From assembly GCA_001637315.1 (NCBI GenBank), contig LSZA01000037.1, positions 1-36,600 of the forward strand: DNA of 36,600 nt, given 5' to 3'. Below are positions 33,489 to 36,600 of this stretch, piece after piece. The first letter of the stretch is position 1, and the number at the start of each line of letters is the position of its first letter. The stretch is from Phormidium willei BDU 130791 (lineage in GTDB: Bacteria > Cyanobacteriota > Cyanobacteriia > Cyanobacteriales > Geitlerinemataceae). A model generated the notes under the pieces. The model was not told where the DNA came from. It ran no database searches and saw only the letters and a program-made list of their open reading frames with translations. Both the position numbers and the translations under genes were made by a program.

Positions 33489-33570
33489 TCAATGCCTCGA
33501 TTGATTCAGAATCTTCTTATTTCTTAACACTTTTACATTAGAAACTGCAATGAACGCCATCGAGTGTAAC

Positions 33571-33612
33571 CTCTCGTCGCTCAAGCCGGGGAGCTTGGTC
33601 CCACAACGAGAG
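33571..33612. repeat. Nested inverted repeats
   Basis: Outer arms CTCTCGT (33571-33577) and ACGAGAG (33606-33612) enclose inner arms CAAGC (33582-33586) and GCTTG (33592-33596). The element lies 40 bp past the coiled-coil gene on the minus strand and 82 bp upstream of dedA. It may be the end of the coiled-coil transcript or an RNA fold in the dedA leader. No T run. Confidence 0.55.
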
Positions 33613-33652
33613 AGAAGGGTCTTAACCGACGTGGAGATATGGGTTTGCCGCC

Positions 33653-34210
33653 TTAAGCACTGCCAAATGAGGGTAAGGAGGCCTGTTGTTGAGACTCCTC
33701 AAAGTTGGGTAAATCCAAGTTCCCAGATTGGCGACGGCTGCGTTGGGCGAGACGATAGCTGACACTTTGCAGTTCTGAGTGAAGCTGACGATTTTCTCGC
33801 TGCAACATCTCAACTCGCTCCTGAACGGGTTTGAGCCGTTCAGCAAACTTCTGTTTATAGATTTCGGGAAGTTCTTGGACAACTTGCTCCAACATTCTAG
33901 CGCGGTCGTTGAGTTCCTGTACCGTTTGTCGCTGTTGGACCAGTTCGCGATCGCGTTCAGCAATCTGTTGCTGATAAAATTCAACCTGTTGCTCGACTTC
34001 AGCGAGTTGACCATGAAGGAGTTGCAGTTGCTCATTCTGGCCCTGAGTCGTTGCGGCTGGGGTGGTTTCCTGTCCACAGCCCTTGACGAGCCGGAAGAGT
34101 TCCTGAGACAGTTGTTGCACCAGTTGATCTCGCATCTTCACCTCTTCTTGTAGGTGCGCCACTTCAGCCCGAAGTTCTTGCGGGTTGAGAGATTCTGTCA
34201 GGTTTACCAA
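33653..34210 (-). CDS. Coiled-coil protein (possibly Npun_F5560-like), TTG start
   Basis: The 185-residue product is almost entirely a coiled coil: ELRAEVAHLQEEVKMRDQLVQQLSQELFRLVKG, then a loop with QETTPAATTQG, and long heptads to about residue 155, ending in a short disordered tail. It resembles cyanobacterial proteins labelled Npun_F5560 family, which I recall without certainty. The start is unusual: TTG (34208-34210) preceded by AGGAGG (34216-34221) at 5 bases, and no ATG gives the complete N-terminus. It could be a structural or cell-division-related filament, which is speculation. It is divergent from tmk. Confidence 0.82.
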   Translation of the reverse strand: MVNLTESLNPQELRAEVAHLQEEVKMRDQLVQQLSQELFRLVKGCGQETTPAATTQGQNEQLQLLHGQLAEVEQQVEFYQQQIAERDRELVQQRQTVQELNDRARMLEQVVQELPEIYKQKFAERLKPVQERVEMLQRENRQLHSELQSVSYRLAQRSRRQSGNLDLPNFEESQQQASLPSFGSA

Positions 34211-34396
34211 AATGACCTCCTCGGCAGGCTAACGGTTCAGTTGAGATAACTCAACGGGGTTTGAGTTTGTTGTTCTAATTATGCACGATACTTTAACATC
34301 TGTTTCGGCCAATACCGCCCCTTCGTGAACGTTTTGTTGCAAAGTCTGAGACAATTTGGCTGATTAGGATAATGCTCAGATTGAGTTCGGGAGATC

Positions 34397-35065
34397 ATGG
34401 CAGGCCAGTTAATTGTCTTTGAGGGAATCGAAGGAGCGGGCAAAACCACGCAATTACAGCGGGCCGCGACTTGGTTGCGATCGCAGCTAACGGTTCCGGT
34501 TCTCACCAGCCGAGAACCGGGGGGAACCCTCCTGGGGCAACAGTTACGGAGTCTATTGCTCGATGTTCGCCAACAGGATGAAATTGCCCCTCGCTCCGAG
34601 TTACTGCTCTATGCGGCTGATCGCGCCCAGCATGTCGAACAGTATCTTAAGCCGAACTTAGCTCAAGGCGCGATGATTCTGTGCGATCGCTATACCGACT
34701 CCACCCTGGCCTATCAAGGCTACGGCCGACAATTGGATCTAGAATTAATCCAACAACTCAATGCGATCGCCACAGGAGGCCTAACCCCCAATTTAACCTT
34801 CTGGTTAGATCTCGACCCCAAAATTGGCCTACAACGAATCACAGAGCGAGGAGCGCCCAATCGCCTCGAACGAGAAGCCCTCGACTTTCACCAGCGCGTC
34901 CGCGCCGGATACATGGCCCTAGCTCAAGACCATCCCCAACGGATTATACGTCTCGATGCGATCGCCGCCGCTGACGACCTTGAACGAGAGATCCGCACCA
35001 TTCTACAAACCCGGTTATCCGAGGAGTTGTGCCAGAGTTTCCCCCAAAAATTGTCCAAGAATTGA
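34397..35065 (+). CDS. tmk: Thymidylate kinase
   Basis: Tmk phosphorylates dTMP to dTDP with ATP for DNA synthesis. The 222-residue protein has the P-loop FEGIEGAGKTTQ (residues 8-19), TSREPGGTLLGQQLRSLL, the DRYTDSTLAYQGYGR motif and the LID region LQRITERGAPNRLE. All catalytic residues look present. GGGAG lies close before the ATG. It is followed after 85 bp by the pentapeptide-repeat gene on the same strand. Confidence 0.96.
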   Translation: MAGQLIVFEGIEGAGKTTQLQRAATWLRSQLTVPVLTSREPGGTLLGQQLRSLLLDVRQQDEIAPRSELLLYAADRAQHVEQYLKPNLAQGAMILCDRYTDSTLAYQGYGRQLDLELIQQLNAIATGGLTPNLTFWLDLDPKIGLQRITERGAPNRLEREALDFHQRVRAGYMALAQDHPQRIIRLDAIAAADDLEREIRTILQTRLSEELCQSFPQKLSKN

Positions 35066-35150
35066 GATCAGCCCTTATCATAATTGAGGGAGCCTCCGGC
35101 CAAAACCCGAAGCGTTCCGTCAACGACGATACAGAAACGGACTGGAGATT

Positions 35151-35807
35151 GTGGCAAACGCGATACATCTGGCGCTAGTAGAAAATGGAGCCGCCCGATG
35201 GACAAATGCAAAAAATGGTCAGGGGGCGATCGCATTAGACCTAACGAACGCCCATCTCATTGCTGCGGACTTCCGAGACTTCAACCTGGCTCACTGTAAC
35301 CTACGAGGCGCCACCCTAACCGGGGCTAACTTCCGAGGTGCAAGACTTGACGACGCCGACTTAAGCGGCGCCAACCTCAACGGGGCCAACCTGCACCACG
35401 CCTCCCTCCGTCACGCCAACCTCAACGGCGCTCAACTGCGTCGCGCCAGCCTCTGTGAAGCCAATTTACAGAGCGCCCATCTCAACCAAGCGGACTTATC
35501 CGAAGCCACTCTACATGACGCCGAATTGATCGAGGCCCATCTCTACCAGGCCAACCTCTCCCATAGCGATCTCTCCGGAGTACATTTCAACGGCGCCTAT
35601 CTCGTCGAGGCCAACCTACAACACGCCAATTTAACTCGCGCCGACTTGCGTTTAGCTCAATTACAGAACGCCAATTTTAGCGGAAGTCACCTCACTCAAG
35701 CTGTCTTGCGCTACGCCCAGATTCAGGGAGCGAGGTTCGACGACGCTCAACGGCGTCACATCGATGACTGGGGTTGCTTTGGGGCGGCTCACTCCCTCAG
35801 CCACTAA
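35151..35807 (+). CDS. Pentapeptide-repeat protein
   Basis: The 218-residue protein has about 25-30 tandem pentapeptide repeats of the form A(D/N)LXX from residue 28 to 200 (for example LRGATLTGANFRGARLDDAD). They fold into a right-handed quadrilateral beta-helix. Such proteins are very common in cyanobacteria and mostly uncharacterised; some mimic DNA. The N-terminal piece MANAIHLALVENGAARWTNA is non-repetitive. The GTG start at 35151 has GGAG only 3 bases upstream, which is tight; no upstream ATG is in frame. Likely cytosolic or lumenal; no signal peptide. Confidence 0.88.
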   Translation: MANAIHLALVENGAARWTNAKNGQGAIALDLTNAHLIAADFRDFNLAHCNLRGATLTGANFRGARLDDADLSGANLNGANLHHASLRHANLNGAQLRRASLCEANLQSAHLNQADLSEATLHDAELIEAHLYQANLSHSDLSGVHFNGAYLVEANLQHANLTRADLRLAQLQNANFSGSHLTQAVLRYAQIQGARFDDAQRRHIDDWGCFGAAHSLSH

Positions 35808-35870
35808 CCCCATCATCCCCCCATCACACAACAAGGGGCGTAGCCCATCGGCCACACCCCAAAGGTGATC

Positions 35871-35900
35871 TGTTCCCTATTCCCTATTCAGGTGTTCCCT
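35871..35900. repeat. Short heptamer repeat between convergent genes
   Basis: CTGTTCC-CTATTCC-CTATTCA followed by GGTGTTCC lies in the 142-bp gap between the pentapeptide gene and the convergent cupin gene, the same repeat family as at 16.5 and 25.0 kb. Confidence 0.75.
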
Positions 35901-35949
35901 CTCTAGCAGAGAGTCCGTACCTCACCCATATGGGAATTGCGATCACAGA

Positions 35950-36375
35950 CTACTCGCTGCGGGCGTAATCATCTTGAAAACGGATAATATCGTCTTCCCC
36001 GAGATATTCACCATTCTGCACCTCAATGAGAATCAGAGGAATGACACCGGGATTTTCCAAACGATGGCTTGTCCCCTGGGGAACATAGGTTGACTGATTG
36101 CTGTACACCAGCTCTTCCTTCTCATCACAAATGACTCGCGCCGTTCCCGAAACCACAATCCAATGTTCACTGCGATGGTGGTGCATCTGCAAGCTGAGAC
36201 GGTGTCCGGGCTTGACTTCAATACGTTTGATTTTATAACGAGTTCCTTCTTCTAAGACCGTAAACGATCCCCAAGGGCGCAGTTCTGTGGCTGCAATTCC
36301 CTGAGGAGTCTCGGCCAAGGTCGGTAATGTTTTATGATTGGTGGATTCTTTTGTAGACTCTTTAACAGATGCCAT
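35950..36375 (-). CDS. Mannose-6-phosphate isomerase-like cupin (type II C-terminal domain family)
   Basis: The 141-residue protein matches the cupin half of bifunctional ManC-type enzymes: RPWGSFTVLEEGTRYKIKRIEVKPGHRLSLQMHHHRSEHWIVVSGTA, then YVPQGTSHRLENPGVIPLILIEVQNGEYLGEDDIIRFQDDY. The His-rich metal site MHHHRSEH and the second motif His are present, so isomerisation of mannose-6-phosphate to fructose-6-phosphate, or a related sugar role, is plausible. The first 30 residues are polar and unstructured. The ATG at 36375 is preceded by AAGGAGG at about 10 bases. GDP-mannose supply for polysaccharides is the likely context; partners are not seen. Confidence 0.9.
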   Translation of the reverse strand: MASVKESTKESTNHKTLPTLAETPQGIAATELRPWGSFTVLEEGTRYKIKRIEVKPGHRLSLQMHHHRSEHWIVVSGTARVICDEKEELVYSNQSTYVPQGTSHRLENPGVIPLILIEVQNGEYLGEDDIIRFQDDYARSE

Positions 36376-36573
36376 ATCCGAGTGGCCTCCTTCTATCCGT
36401 GAGATGTTATGGAATGGAGGGCACGTTCAACCCCCACAGGCTCTATTGTGATACACAGATTCGGGATCTGGGGGATTTTTGACGCAGCTTTAAGCAATCT
36501 TTATAGAATTGGGGAGAATTGCAAAGTCGTCTTCATCTGGGGGGAGAAGGGAACAGGCATAACCCACCCCTAA

Positions 36574-36589
36574 CCCCTCCCAAGAGGGG
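36574..36589. repeat. Small hairpin at the window's right edge
   Basis: CCCCTC-CCAA-GAGGGG forms a 6-bp stem in the 225-bp gene-free region after the last gene. Sequences of this type (CCCTAACCCCTCCCAAGAGGGG) recur in cyanobacterial genomes as dispersed intergenic repeats. The rest of 36376-36600 shows no coding frame. Confidence 0.6.
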
Positions 36590-36600
36590 ATGGCAAGAGG

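Noticed and set aside
33540..33565. GATGGCGTTC on the minus strand ahead of dedA, similar to the core of fluoride (crcB) riboswitches
   Set aside because: The flanking bases do not form the required short stem around the core, and dedA is not a fluoride-related gene; the match is likely chance.

Overview
The window is chromosomal DNA from a cyanobacterium, most likely a filamentous, non-heterocystous type of the Phormidium/Geitlerinema kind; the genus is a guess. The signs are frequent HIP1 octamers (GCGATCGC), short tandem heptamer repeats (CTATTCC/CTGTTCC), a pair of three-domain flavodiiron proteins, a CRR7-family protein, and many small proteins of cyanobacterial type. Most of the window is housekeeping and stress genes. 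No cas genes, transposases, prophage or rRNA genes were seen.

Layout. 1-162: trailing end of a CRISPR array that runs off the left edge, followed by a shortened orphan hicB. 0.4-6.0 kb (minus): clpB, a secreted Asp/Pro-tailed protein, and an Rpn-type PD-(D/E)XK nuclease-like gene. 6.2-12.1 kb: a divergent sulfate-uptake locus. On the minus strand lie a Crp-family regulator (cysR-like), cysA, a DUF202 membrane gene and a NIL-domain gene; on the plus strand lie sbpA, cysT and cysW. Together they encode the binding lipoprotein, two permeases, the ATPase and a probable regulator. 12.2-14.5 kb: small unknown genes, including a DUF350-like membrane protein, an acidic protein and a Cys-rich mini-protein. 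14.6-18.3 kb: flv3 and flv1, which reduce O2 to water downstream of photosystem I, separated by a 19-unit heptamer repeat. 18.5-20.5 kb: htpG. 20.7 kb: tRNA-Leu(CAG) with its own promoter and terminator.

20.9-29.7 kb: a small unknown gene, a Zur-type Fur regulator divergent from purS-purQ, a copper-chaperone-like HMA protein, a fructosamine kinase, a cupin, hisI, folC, leuB with an unusual leader, small ORFs, a DUF2854 gene and a CRR7-family gene. 29.7-36.6 kb: two unknown genes, a superfamily 2 helicase resembling the stand-alone restriction proteins of DNA phosphorothioation systems, a short-chain dehydrogenase, a DedA membrane protein, a coiled-coil protein with a well-supported TTG start, tmk, a pentapeptide-repeat protein and a mannose-6-phosphate isomerase-like cupin.

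I did not find a convincing new multi-gene system. The points most worth checking are regulatory: a 9-bp-arm inverted repeat upstream of flv3, the heptamer array ending just before flv1 (and a second one before folC), a leader ORF plus 11-bp inverted repeat upstream of leuB, and a 22-bp perfect palindrome near 6.1 kb. The helicase without visible dnd genes and the hicB remnant beside the CRISPR array are also of interest. Family names rest on recognition of motifs and sequence feel; no database search was run.
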